From Bacteroidota bacterium (GTDB lineage Bacteria > Bacteroidota > Bacteroidia > Chitinophagales > Saprospiraceae), in the NCBI GenBank assembly GCA_030147525.1, contig JASBVF010000055.1:124001-188000 (forward strand): a DNA stretch of 64,000 bases. Reading direction: 5' to 3'. Below, piece after piece: positions 41,964 through 51,300 of this stretch; position 1 is the stretch's first letter, and every line of letters starts with the position of its first letter. Made by a program: the position numbers and the translations under genes. Below the pieces are notes generated by a model. The model saw only the letters and a list, made by a program, of their open reading frames with translations. It made no database searches and was not told where the DNA came from.

Positions 41964-42986
41964 ATGTTCAGGCATTTCACCGTTCAAAAAATCGTTCAAG
42001 AAAGCGATACTATCCGTTCATTTTACTTGGCAAAAACCAACCGGGAAGAAGTCGAAGACTACCTGCCGGGTCAGTTTATTACAGTCGGCATTTTAATCAA
42101 TGGAGAACAGTTCACTAGAAATTATACGCTTTCGGACGCTCCGGGGAAGGGATATTTCCGGTTGACTGTCAAGCGGGAAGAAAAAGGAAAAGTCTCAAAA
42201 TATCTCCACGATGTGTTGAAAGAGGGCGGCCTGTTAAACATTAGTAAACCCACCGGGAAATTTCACATCAACATTGCTGCTGATAATCCAATTGTACTGA
42301 TTTCGGGTGGAGTAGGCATCACGCCCATGTTGAGCATGGCAGAGTATGCAGCGGCTCACCAACCCAACCGAAAAGTCTATTTCCTGCATTCGAGCATTGA
42401 CAAACAGGTGCAACCGATGTCGAAGAGATTAAGGGAAATTCAGGCAAAACATCCTGGGTTTGAATTGACCATTTTCCATACGACTCCGCAGGAAGATGAA
42501 TTGAAAGGAGTTGACTTTGATGAAAAAGGATTCATCACCCGGCAGTATTTGGAAGCCATGAATATCGAAAAAGGCGCCGATTATTATCTATGTGGCCCCG
42601 TTGGTTTTATGGAAGCGATGTACAATGCGCTGATCGAAATGAAAATACCGGAAACGAACATAGCTTATGAGTTTTTTGGGGACGGAAAATTATCCGGGGC
42701 CGCTCCAAAATTTACGGATTCCAAAAGTGCCGGGCTAAGCGTTACTTTTTCAAAGTCAGGTGTATCTGCCAATTGGCCGGAAGGCATATCAAGTCTGTTG
42801 GAATTGGCAGAGGTAAACGGTTTGTCGCCGGCTTTTAGTTGCAGAATGGGAACCTGCTCTACCTGCGAAACGAGAATGATTAGCGGTGAAATCACCTACG
42901 ACCCCGAACCATTCATGGAGCCGCAGACAGAGAATATTTTTATTTGCTGCGCAAAACCTGTTTCGGACGTAATTATTGATTTGTAA
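41964..42986 (+). CDS. Ferredoxin-type reductase with C-terminal 2Fe-2S domain
   Basis: 340 residues. FAD-binding barrel (about 1-100: RNYTLSDAPG flavin motif), NAD(P) domain (about 105-235: ISGGVGITPMLSM, YYLCGPVGFMEAM) and a plant-type 2Fe-2S domain (about 258-340: CRMGTCSTCETRM and a final CCAKP). This is the Hcr/Hmp-like electron-transfer layout, from NAD(P)H through FAD to the cluster. Its partner is probably the FMN protein three bases upstream. Confidence 0.92.
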   Translation: MFRHFTVQKIVQESDTIRSFYLAKTNREEVEDYLPGQFITVGILINGEQFTRNYTLSDAPGKGYFRLTVKREEKGKVSKYLHDVLKEGGLLNISKPTGKFHINIAADNPIVLISGGVGITPMLSMAEYAAAHQPNRKVYFLHSSIDKQVQPMSKRLREIQAKHPGFELTIFHTTPQEDELKGVDFDEKGFITRQYLEAMNIEKGADYYLCGPVGFMEAMYNALIEMKIPETNIAYEFFGDGKLSGAAPKFTDSKSAGLSVTFSKSGVSANWPEGISSLLELAEVNGLSPAFSCRMGTCSTCETRMISGEITYDPEPFMEPQTENIFICCAKPVSDVIIDL

Positions 42987-42999
42987 AAATAATTGACAA

Positions 43000-43482
43000 G
43001 TGAAGCCTGAACATTCTATTCAAAAGGAACAGGAAAAATTCATGCGCCACTGTTTGACCTTGGCGGAAAAAGCTTTGGAGGCCGGAAACCCACCTGTCGG
43101 TTCTATTATCGTTTATCAAAACACAATTATTGGCGAAGGCATAGAATCGGGAAAAACAACAAACGACATAACGAACCACGCTGAGATATTGGCAGTCAGA
43201 GATGCCATCAAAAGAGGATACAAAGATTTACTGAAAGAAAGCACCCTGTACTCCACTCACGAGCCCTGTATCATGTGTTCGTATGTCCTCCGGCACCATA
43301 CAATTCCCGAAGTCATTTTGGGAGTTCCGGTCGCAAATATTGGCGGATACACTTCAAGCTTTCCGATACTAAAAACCGGGCATGTACCCAATTGGGAAAT
43401 GGCTCCGAAAGTTTCATTTGGGGTTTGCGGAGCAGACTGCGAAGGTTTGGACCGCCGGTTTCAAAAGAAAAACAAAGAGTGA
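43000..43482 (+). CDS. Zinc-dependent nucleoside/cytidine-type deaminase
   Basis: 160 residues from GTG 43000; ATG at 43042 is possible. Zinc motifs HAEILAVRDA and EPCIMCSYVL (PCxxC) identify the CMP/dCMP deaminase fold; the tail (FGVCGADCEGL) has more cysteines. Substrate could be guanine, cytosine or a tRNA base. It overlaps the operon end 13 bases after the reductase. Confidence 0.88.
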   Translation: MKPEHSIQKEQEKFMRHCLTLAEKALEAGNPPVGSIIVYQNTIIGEGIESGKTTNDITNHAEILAVRDAIKRGYKDLLKESTLYSTHEPCIMCSYVLRHHTIPEVILGVPVANIGGYTSSFPILKTGHVPNWEMAPKVSFGVCGADCEGLDRRFQKKNKE

Positions 43483-43542
43483 AAAGACGACAATAACAAG
43501 CCACCCGCCTTTCAGCCTGAGTTTTTCATTTAAAAACCAGGC

Positions 43543-44637
43543 CTAAAAAATCTCCACGCCGGGATAAAACGCCCCCCATGCCAGCCAGTAGCCGATGAAG
43601 CTGTCCGTTGGTGGCAGCCAGGCGCCCTTGCGAGGGCCGGATACCGCCTCGCCGAAAAAATTCCATTCATTTCCCTCGTTGTCCTTCATCACCACGGCGT
43701 TGCCGGTGCTTTCTACGGCTGAAAACTCCAGTACCGTGCCGTCAGGTAAGCTGCGCTGGTAGGCAGCCATGAAATTCTGCGGTTTGCTGCCCACAATGAC
43801 GAGGTTCATGCCCTGAAAGTCGTCCTGCTGTACGGCGACGGGCGCATCGAATTGGTCAAAAGGATAAAACTTTGCCTTTTCGTTGGCGATGACGCCGAGT
43901 CCACGCTGCTTGCGGGGCAGGCGGTTGTCGTCGGGGCTGATCGGGAAGAGCATCTGGTCATGGTTGGTGCGATAGCTGCCATAGGGGTAATTACCGTAGT
44001 TGCGGCTGAAACCGGTGTTGGTGTTCATTACTTTCGAGCCGGGGTACATGGCTTTCCAGGTCTGCCAGGTGGTTTCCACCAATGGATAGGTTTCGATTTC
44101 AGTTCCCGCAAGTCTTCCGTTCACAGCTTTGAGCAGCATCTGCGACCAGTTGGAGTTGGTGTTGCGGTCGTAGGGTAGCAGGTTGGTGTTGTAGAGCAGC
44201 CCCGAGACACCGAAAGTTGTGGTGCCTCCATTTACGTCACGCTCCCAACCGGTGCCAGTACCCGTCAGCGGGCAGTAAGTGATGGCGATTTGCTTACCAT
44301 TCAGGTTGTCATTGACGATTTCGTGCCAATCGAGGATGGGGTGGGGATATGCCCTCACCTCTTCGCCCACTTTCACGCCCAGCACGAGGTCGCCAGGTTG
44401 GAGGAAGCTGATTTGCGAAACATCGGAAAACTTGGGCGAATCAATGGACGGGATGCCGTCCTTACCGGGGCCGCCGTCGAGAACTTCACCCTGCGGGATG
44501 AGCCAGACGTTGCTGTTGTTGCCGCCTGGATTGCCTGGGTTACCTGGCGCCGGGTCATCATCGTTCTGCCCGCAGGAAGTCATTACAAATAACAGTGCGG
44601 GGGCTAAAAGAAGGGTTTTGAAGAGAAGATTTTTCAT
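43543..44637 (-). CDS. DUF3179 lipoprotein
   Basis: 364 residues. The lipobox (FVMTSCGQ) puts the anchored Cys at about 22, followed by a Gly/Asn/Pro linker. The DUF3179 core includes VLGVKVGEEVRAYPHPILDWHEIVND, ITYCPLTGTGTGWERDV and MYPGSKVMNTNTGFSRNYG with a conserved YCPLTG cysteine. Function is not known. It is the second gene of a unit with the outer-membrane protein upstream (44725). Confidence 0.85.
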   Translation of the reverse strand: MKNLLFKTLLLAPALLFVMTSCGQNDDDPAPGNPGNPGGNNSNVWLIPQGEVLDGGPGKDGIPSIDSPKFSDVSQISFLQPGDLVLGVKVGEEVRAYPHPILDWHEIVNDNLNGKQIAITYCPLTGTGTGWERDVNGGTTTFGVSGLLYNTNLLPYDRNTNSNWSQMLLKAVNGRLAGTEIETYPLVETTWQTWKAMYPGSKVMNTNTGFSRNYGNYPYGSYRTNHDQMLFPISPDDNRLPRKQRGLGVIANEKAKFYPFDQFDAPVAVQQDDFQGMNLVIVGSKPQNFMAAYQRSLPDGTVLEFSAVESTGNAVVMKDNEGNEWNFFGEAVSGPRKGAWLPPTDSFIGYWLAWGAFYPGVEIF

Positions 44638-44724
44638 GAGGATGAAATTTTATTCGAAGGCTGTTTTAAAACACAACACACAGTAGTTTTTTGAAACGCT
44701 ATGTTTTCCATGTGCCAATTGTGA

Positions 44725-45702
44725 TTAAAATACCAACGGTTGTTTTTTATTAAAACTGATTTTTGCAAAAAAGCCAATGTTGATGCGGTAAGTCGGGGTC
44801 ACCTGTGTGCCTGTGATGTCAGCAAACAGCGGTACTTCCATACGTGCGTTAAGGGCGTGATTCGGGCTGAACCAATAGCTCAGGGCTGGGCTTAGAAACA
44901 GCCATTTGCCGCCCGTGCTGGGTACTTTTTCTTCGTTAAACCGGTCGGGTCGTACGTGGCGGAAGCGCAGTGAAATTGAGGGGTCGATGAGTATTTTACC
45001 GATGAAAAGACGGTCGGCGACGGCCGCTGTGAGTTGCAATTCGTTGCCGAATTGATAGGTCTGCCCGCCAAGGTAGTCCGTGTTTTTGCCCTTCAAGCCA
45101 TAGACGGCGGTGCCGCTGATGCTCATGCTTTGCCGGAAGCCCGGCGAATGCACGGCCTGCGCCCAGCCGATGCCGTCCCAGGCGCCGCTGCCGGGTTGCA
45201 GATCAGCATTGATGGCCAGGCCGTCGTTCCGCCGCAAACCGGATGCCCCTACTGGCGCTTTGACACCAAGTGCACCTGTGACGACGGTTTGATTTTGAGG
45301 AGTGGAAAACAGTTTGTATTTGAACAGGAAGACAGCGTCGCCAATGCCATTTGTGGCGGTGAAATCTTCGTTGCCGAACTGCCGGATGCGCCGCTCCTGC
45401 CGCACCCACGAGAACAGGCCATCCACGGCAAACCGTTCGGAGAAGCTGTACCCCGCCTGAAACAATGCAGAGTGGGTGCTGCGGGTACGGCTGTCGTCGT
45501 CAAGTTCGGATGTACCCGTTTTGAGGGTTTGCAGCACATTAAGGTCGTAGTTGAAGTTGAGTTGTAGGGTCTTACCCGATTCGGGTGGCAAGCCGAGGTT
45601 AGACGAAAGCGGCACTCCGCCCGAACAGCAAGTCTGGGCGAACGAGGCGTTCATGCAATACAAAAACGCTGAAAAAAAGATGGGTACCGGGAGGTATTTC
45701 AT
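44725..45702 (-). CDS. Outer-membrane beta-barrel transporter-like protein
   Basis: 325 residues. Signal peptide (ends NASFAQ), then CCSGGVPLSSNLGLP and alternating amphipathic strands, e.g. QLNFNYDLNVL, HSALFQAGYSFSERFAV, DAVFLFKYKLF, ending in an aromatic-rich strand (IGFFAKISFNKK). It resembles the putative FadL/phenol-type transporters. Substrate unknown. It is transcribed just ahead of DUF3179; a TGTC-N8-GACA site lies 72 bases upstream. Confidence 0.75.
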   Translation of the reverse strand: MKYLPVPIFFSAFLYCMNASFAQTCCSGGVPLSSNLGLPPESGKTLQLNFNYDLNVLQTLKTGTSELDDDSRTRSTHSALFQAGYSFSERFAVDGLFSWVRQERRIRQFGNEDFTATNGIGDAVFLFKYKLFSTPQNQTVVTGALGVKAPVGASGLRRNDGLAINADLQPGSGAWDGIGWAQAVHSPGFRQSMSISGTAVYGLKGKNTDYLGGQTYQFGNELQLTAAVADRLFIGKILIDPSISLRFRHVRPDRFNEEKVPSTGGKWLFLSPALSYWFSPNHALNARMEVPLFADITGTQVTPTYRINIGFFAKISFNKKQPLVF

Positions 45703-46175
45703 TCGTTTCTTTTTTGCTGGAACGATGTAATTTCACCGATAGTTGGTCATGAATTGCATCTTTCGGCAGGAAGTGTCAATGTCGGGACAGATGCTTTTTG
45801 GGCTGCGTCGGCAGTACGACATAGGCAGATAGCGCCGATCATCCGGTTGATGGGAAGAATGCTGTTACATCTTTTAAAAAAAATAATCCGGTGCTGAAGG
45901 TTAGATTTTTCCGGTTTGAACTGTTGTGCGAGTTTACTGATGAGCAGAACGAATGGGGCGCCCTGCTTTTATTCGGCAAGTTCCATAAATGAAAATATCA
46001 TGGACAATTTAGAGAACACAGTAATCCCGGTTGTTGATTTTGCCAGCCCTGAAAGACAGCCTCGCCACTGATTTTTATCACCATTCATTTTTTGAAATTT
46101 CCCGAACCTGCAATGTCAAAATAACGGGAAAAGACTCACCACACTGAAGGGGCAAAATTTTACAAAACATTCACC
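45703..46175. other. Divergent intergenic region before hypD
   Basis: Holds the palindrome at 45774. A 23-codon frame (46000-46071, MDNLENTVIPVVDFASPERQ) has no support. Neither hypC nor hypA was found here. Confidence 0.5.
45774..45789. promoter_or_regulatory. TGTC-N8-GACA site before outer-membrane gene
   Basis: TGTCAATGTCGGGACA has TGTC and GACA exactly eight bases apart, as at 34636 and 34920. It lies 72 bases upstream of the minus-strand start at 45702. Confidence 0.4.
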
Positions 46176-47270
46176 ATGAAGTTTTTATCAGAATACAGAG
46201 ATCCGGAAGTTGCACAGCGCTACCTGGAAGAGATCAGGAAAACCGTCACCCGGCCCTGGACGATCATGGAAGTCTGCGGGGGCCAGACACACAGTCTGGT
46301 GAAAAACGGCATTCTGAACATGCTTCCAAAAACGATTAACATGGTACACGGCCCCGGCTGTCCGGTCTGCGTTACGCCGCTCAATCTGATCGACAAAGCC
46401 GTGTATCTGGCAGAAGAAAAAGACGTGATTCTTTGCTCATACGGTGACATGCTGCGGGTGCCCGGCTCCGGGAAAAGCCTATTGGAGGCCAAAGCAGCAG
46501 GTGCTGATATCCGAATTTTATACTCTCCGCTCGAAGCCGTGAAAATTGCGCAGCAAAACCCGGAACGGCAGGTTGTTTTTTTTGCGGTAGGCTTTGAAAC
46601 CACTGCGCCGGCTAATGCTTTGTCGGTTATCCATGCCCACCGGATTGGGCTGAAAAACTATTCCATCCTTGCTTCGCATGTGCTGGTGCCGCCGGCCATT
46701 GAGGCCGTGATGCAGGATGAGGAGAGCCATATTCAGGGGTTTCTTGCAGCAGGTCATGTCTGTACGATCATGGGGATGGCCGAATATTATCCGTTGGTGG
46801 AAAAATTCCGGATACCGGTGGTGATTACCGGATTCGAGCCGGTGGATTTATTGCAAGGCATCCTGATGGTCGTCCGGCAGTTGGAGAAAGGTGAAGCAAA
46901 GTTGGAAAATCAATACTCCCGCATGGTCAAAACAGCAGGAAACACGGTGGCGCAAGATACGATTCACGAAGTATTTGAGGTGTCAGACCGGATGTGGCGA
47001 GGGCTGGATGTCATCCCCATGAGCGGGTACGAGGTGAAGGAAAAATTTGCAGCTTTCGATGCTAAAAGAAAGTTCAGCATCGGCATACCTGAAGCGCCGG
47101 AGAATGCCGGGTGTATTGCAGGCGCCATCATGAAAGGCATCAAAAAACCCGTTGATTGTCCTCATTTCGGGAAAGAATGCACCCCTGAAAAACCGCTCGG
47201 TGCGCCCATGGTCAGCTCTGAAGGGTCGTGCGCTGCATACTATCACTTTTCAGGTTTAAACCAAAACTAA
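46176..47270 (+). CDS. hypD: Hydrogenase maturation protein HypD
   Basis: 364 residues, the family length. Conserved cysteines appear in MEVCGGQTH (Cys34), GPGCPVCVTP (Cys62, Cys65) and the C-terminal 4Fe-4S motif CPHFGKECTPEKPLGAPMVSSEGSC. FFAVGFETTAP and ITGFEPVDLLQGI are further HypD signatures. With HypC it carries the iron bearing cyanide and CO ligands for [NiFe]-hydrogenase. HypC is not next to it in this window. Confidence 0.97.
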   Translation: MKFLSEYRDPEVAQRYLEEIRKTVTRPWTIMEVCGGQTHSLVKNGILNMLPKTINMVHGPGCPVCVTPLNLIDKAVYLAEEKDVILCSYGDMLRVPGSGKSLLEAKAAGADIRILYSPLEAVKIAQQNPERQVVFFAVGFETTAPANALSVIHAHRIGLKNYSILASHVLVPPAIEAVMQDEESHIQGFLAAGHVCTIMGMAEYYPLVEKFRIPVVITGFEPVDLLQGILMVVRQLEKGEAKLENQYSRMVKTAGNTVAQDTIHEVFEVSDRMWRGLDVIPMSGYEVKEKFAAFDAKRKFSIGIPEAPENAGCIAGAIMKGIKKPVDCPHFGKECTPEKPLGAPMVSSEGSCAAYYHFSGLNQN

Positions 47271-47275
47271 GGCCA

Positions 47276-48349
47276 ATGGAATTGTTTGCCCAACAAGAAA
47301 AAAAGATCAAAATGCAACTCCAGTGCCCCATGCCTAAGCTGGATTTTGACATCATCACCCTGGGGCATGGCAGCGGAGGGTTACTGACAAACCGCCTGCT
47401 CGATTGCGGTGTTTTTGACCTGCTGAAAAATGATTTTCTGGACAAACGCCACGATGGAGCTGTGTTGGACCTGAGCGGCAAAATGGCATTCACGACAGAT
47501 AGTTTCGTCGTTTCACCCATCTTTTTTCCCGGAGGGAATATCGGCGAACTCGCCGTCAATGGCACGGTCAACGACCTGGCGATGTGCGGCGCAGTGCCGC
47601 AGTACCTTTCGCTCAGCTTTATCATCGAGGAGGGCCTGAGCATGCAGGAGTTTTGGGAAATTCTGGTGTCTATCAAGTTTGCCTGTCATGAGGCAGGGGT
47701 ACAAATCGTGACGGGCGATACCAAAGTGGTGGAGCGGGGCAAAGGCGATAAAATTTTCATCAATACTACCGGGGTGGGGCGGGTTCACCCGCAGGCGGAG
47801 ATCGATGTGGCTCGTGTTGGTTTGGGCGATAAAATTATTGTGAGCGGCAACCTGGCGACTCATGGCATTGCCATCATGTCCTTACGGGAAGGGCTTGAGT
47901 TTGAAACCACGATCGAAAGCGACACCCGCAGTTTGAACCACATCGTCAGGGACATGCTGGATGATTTTGGAATGGAAATACACCTGCTGCGTGACCCGAC
48001 CAGGGGCGGGGTGGCCACTGTCCTTACGGAGATTGCGAGAGATACTGGTTTGGGAATCAATGTTTTACAAAAAAGCATACCTGTCGACGAACAGGTAGAC
48101 GGCGCCTGCGAAATGCTGGGGCTCGATCCGCTGTACGTCGCTAACGAAGGCATTTTTATCGCCATTGTGGCGGCGGACGTGGCAAATGCCTTTTTAGAAA
48201 AACTGAAGTCTTTTGAGCACGGACGGCAGGCAGCCATCATCGGCGAGGTCGTTGCGGAGCATCCAGGCCAGGTGGTTTTGACGAGCCGGATCGGTGGCAG
48301 GCGGGTGGTGAATATGCTGGCAGGGGAACAGCTGCCGAGGATTTGCTGA
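47276..48349 (+). CDS. hypE: Hydrogenase maturation protein HypE
   Basis: 357 residues from ATG 47276 (ATG 47312 is possible). LGHGSGGLLTNRLL, FTTDSFVVSPIFFPGGNIGELAVNGTVNDLAMCGA and RDPTRGGVATVL mark the AIRS-like ATP-binding fold. It ends LPRIC, the C-terminal Cys that carries the thiocarboxamide and is turned into cyanide. It lies five bases after hypD. Together they mature a [NiFe]-hydrogenase encoded elsewhere. Confidence 0.97.
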   Translation: MELFAQQEKKIKMQLQCPMPKLDFDIITLGHGSGGLLTNRLLDCGVFDLLKNDFLDKRHDGAVLDLSGKMAFTTDSFVVSPIFFPGGNIGELAVNGTVNDLAMCGAVPQYLSLSFIIEEGLSMQEFWEILVSIKFACHEAGVQIVTGDTKVVERGKGDKIFINTTGVGRVHPQAEIDVARVGLGDKIIVSGNLATHGIAIMSLREGLEFETTIESDTRSLNHIVRDMLDDFGMEIHLLRDPTRGGVATVLTEIARDTGLGINVLQKSIPVDEQVDGACEMLGLDPLYVANEGIFIAIVAADVANAFLEKLKSFEHGRQAAIIGEVVAEHPGQVVLTSRIGGRRVVNMLAGEQLPRIC

Positions 48350-48357
48350 GCTGAGAT

Positions 48358-51300
48358 TTACTGAATTTTGACCACCCGCCTCATTTGCCTTTGCGACTCC
48401 GTCCGAAATTGCAGCCAGTAAACACCGGAGGCCAGCGGCATCTCCGCTGTGCCGAATTGATGCTTTCCTGCTGGCAAGCTTGCGGCTGCGAGCAACGATG
48501 CAACCCGCCTGCCATTCACATCGAACAACTCCAGTGTAACAGTTTCGGGCTGTGAAAGATGAAACCCAACCTGCAAGTTTTCAGCAAATGGATTTGGGAA
48601 AACGGTCATGCGGAAATCAGCATTTTCCGGCTCTGTAGTTTTTGTCAAAACCGTCAAATCCAGCACCACGAGGCTGTCGCATCCCTGCCAGGTTTGCAAT
48701 TGCACTTCGTAAACGCCGGTTTGGGTGAAAACTTCATTGCCGACGGTGAATTCCTGCCCCGGCCCGATGGTTTCAACCAAAAAAACTTCCTCGTTCGGGT
48801 TCACAGTTATGGCAGTCGTTGCAATGCTGTCGCAACCTTGCGCAAGCAAATAGTTTTCAATCAAAACCGTGTCCGAAAACAGCTGAATACCGTGGAAAAA
48901 GTCTCCCTCACAAAGGTTGGCTTCATGAAAAGTCATAATCTGCTCCACCACCGAAATAGAGGCGACGACGGTGCTGTCGCAACCCAGATTTTGCGTGGGA
49001 AAAAGTGCCGTTACCACCGTATCCTGAAAAATGGGGATGCCGTTGTAGCTGCTTCCCGTGCACAATTCTAATTCAATTTCATTTGTCACCGGCCCCTCGA
49101 TGTACACCTGCCGGGTGAGCGTATCGGTGCCGAAGCTGTTGCCTGCGATGAGGGTGACCTCCTGCCAGCCGCTTTCGATGAATGTCACAACCGGAAATTG
49201 CTGGGATGAGGATGACGGAATGGCTCCGGGGATGGACCATTGCCAGGAGTCGGGATTGGAATAACTCTGATCCACCAACTGCGTGAGCAGCGCATCACAA
49301 TTTCCCCAGAAGTTTAGCTTGAAACCGGCCGTCGGCGCTGCGCCAATGGTCAGGGTTTGCTCGAAAGTGGACGATCCGCAAAAGTTGGAAGTTGTGAGTG
49401 TTACGGTGTAAACGCCGTTTGAAAAATAAGTGTAGTCCGGAGAGATAGCATTGTTGCAGAATCCGTCGCCGTAACACCACTCGTAGCTGGTTCCGGGCGA
49501 GCCGGGGATGGGATCGCTGAGGTTGATAAACTGCACGCTGGCTCCGTTTATTTGAACATCAAATTCCGCCTGCGGAGTGGCCTGCACGGAGATGTAGTCT
49601 GTCTGCGTGGAAAGGTGTTCACCTGCAGCATTTTTTACAAATAATTCCACGGTGAAAACACCCGGATTTTGATACACGACCGGGGGTGGCGTTTCGCCTG
49701 TAAAAGTTGAAGGGGTGCCCCCCTCGAAGATCCATTCCCAAAGGTCAGGGCTTCCGGTTGCAAGACTGTTGAATTGCAAGCCCTGGCCCACGCAAACTTC
49801 GGTTTCGGCAGTGTTGAAAAAAGCGACCGGAGGTGTAAGCGTTTGCGCTGTTGCCGTTAGGAAAACCGGCGCTCCCGTCAGCGGGATGTTGTTGGGTGAA
49901 ACGACCGTGAACTGGCCGGTCTGTGAAAAATTCCATGTGCGACGGTGAAGTTGTGAAATGCCGAAACTCGCTGGAAATGAATAAGTTGCGCTGGCATTTT
50001 CACTTTTATCGATCTCCGTTTTTGCCCAGAGGACGAAGATGAAATTACCTGCTGCATCCTGGAAAGCAGCGCCGTCAACGCTTGCCGGGAGGTTCATTTC
50101 ATCAGTTTTTTGTGGGTTAAAATCTGTCCCGAAGAGCAGATCGGAGCAGGTTTTCAGCGCAATGCCCTGGTCGTTGACGATCTGGTTGTAGGGCGCTATG
50201 CCCTGTATTTTTTTATAAAAACCCATCATCTGGAACGGGTCAGCAGCCTCAGAGAAGCTATGACTTTCGGCCAGCCGGAAAAAATCGAGCTGCCGGATGC
50301 CGTTTTTCACACTCTCCACCCAAGCTTTGATCGTCCAGTTGCGCTGGGCCTCCGCCGAGCCGATGAAGTCGTAAAACTGTTTCCGGGGAATGTTCGCCTC
50401 GCTGATAATCCATTCTTTTTCAGGGAATTGTGCGCCGTCATAGCCGTGATTTTCGAGTACCTGCCGGAAATTTTGCTGTACCCTGGCAATGCCACTTACG
50501 GCGGCGTCAGAGTGGCGCTCGTAAGCGAAGGTCCCGGCGTTTACATCAAAATAAATCGTGCTGCCGTCGAAGTGCGGGTAGCTTTTGAATCCCACGGCAT
50601 CAAAATAAGCGCCGCCCTTGAACGGGTAGGGCGCAGCCTCCGAACCGTCGAGCGGGTTGTCCGTGTTGCGGCAAATGGCGTCGAGGAACGACGGGAAGGC
50701 CAGCCCCGACAACGTCACGTAAGCGTCCGGGTCGGTAGCGTGGATGATCTCGTAAGCGATGCGCAGACTGCGGATGTAGTAAAAAATGGGCGCCCGGAGT
50801 TCGTAGTCGCAGGGATCTGGGTTGTTTTCCCACCAGTTGCCGGGTTCGCCGGGCGGCAGCCAGCCCCGGTCGCCGGTCAGGTCGTAATCGGGGGAATTGT
50901 ATATTTCCCAGAATTTCACATGGTCCTTGTACGTATTCACGGTATTCCAAACGTAGAGAGCGAAAGGGTTTTCGTCGTTCACCGGGGTGCCGTTGGCGCC
51001 GCCATCCCAGATGTCGAGGTACAGGTTGTTGAACAGATTCGATTGATTATCAGGGCAGTAGTAGTGCGGGTCACGGCTCTGCTCGCTGGGGAACGCCAGC
51101 AGGAAGGTGTTGTCCTTCAGGTCGGTATTTTCATAATGATGAAACAAGCCCTGCTTCACGTCATAACCGTTTTGCATAAAAAAACTCTCCCCGATGTAGG
51201 TGCGGAGGGCTTTCACGCCTACGCCAGGCACTCCTTCCAGCGGGGTTCCTGCAGCAATGTTGGTGATCTGCTCGTCAGTCCAGCCGGGCACGAAGTCCCA

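Noticed and set aside
46000-46071. 23-codon frame before hypD
   Set aside because: No conserved motif, unlike HypC, which would begin MC and be about 75 residues.
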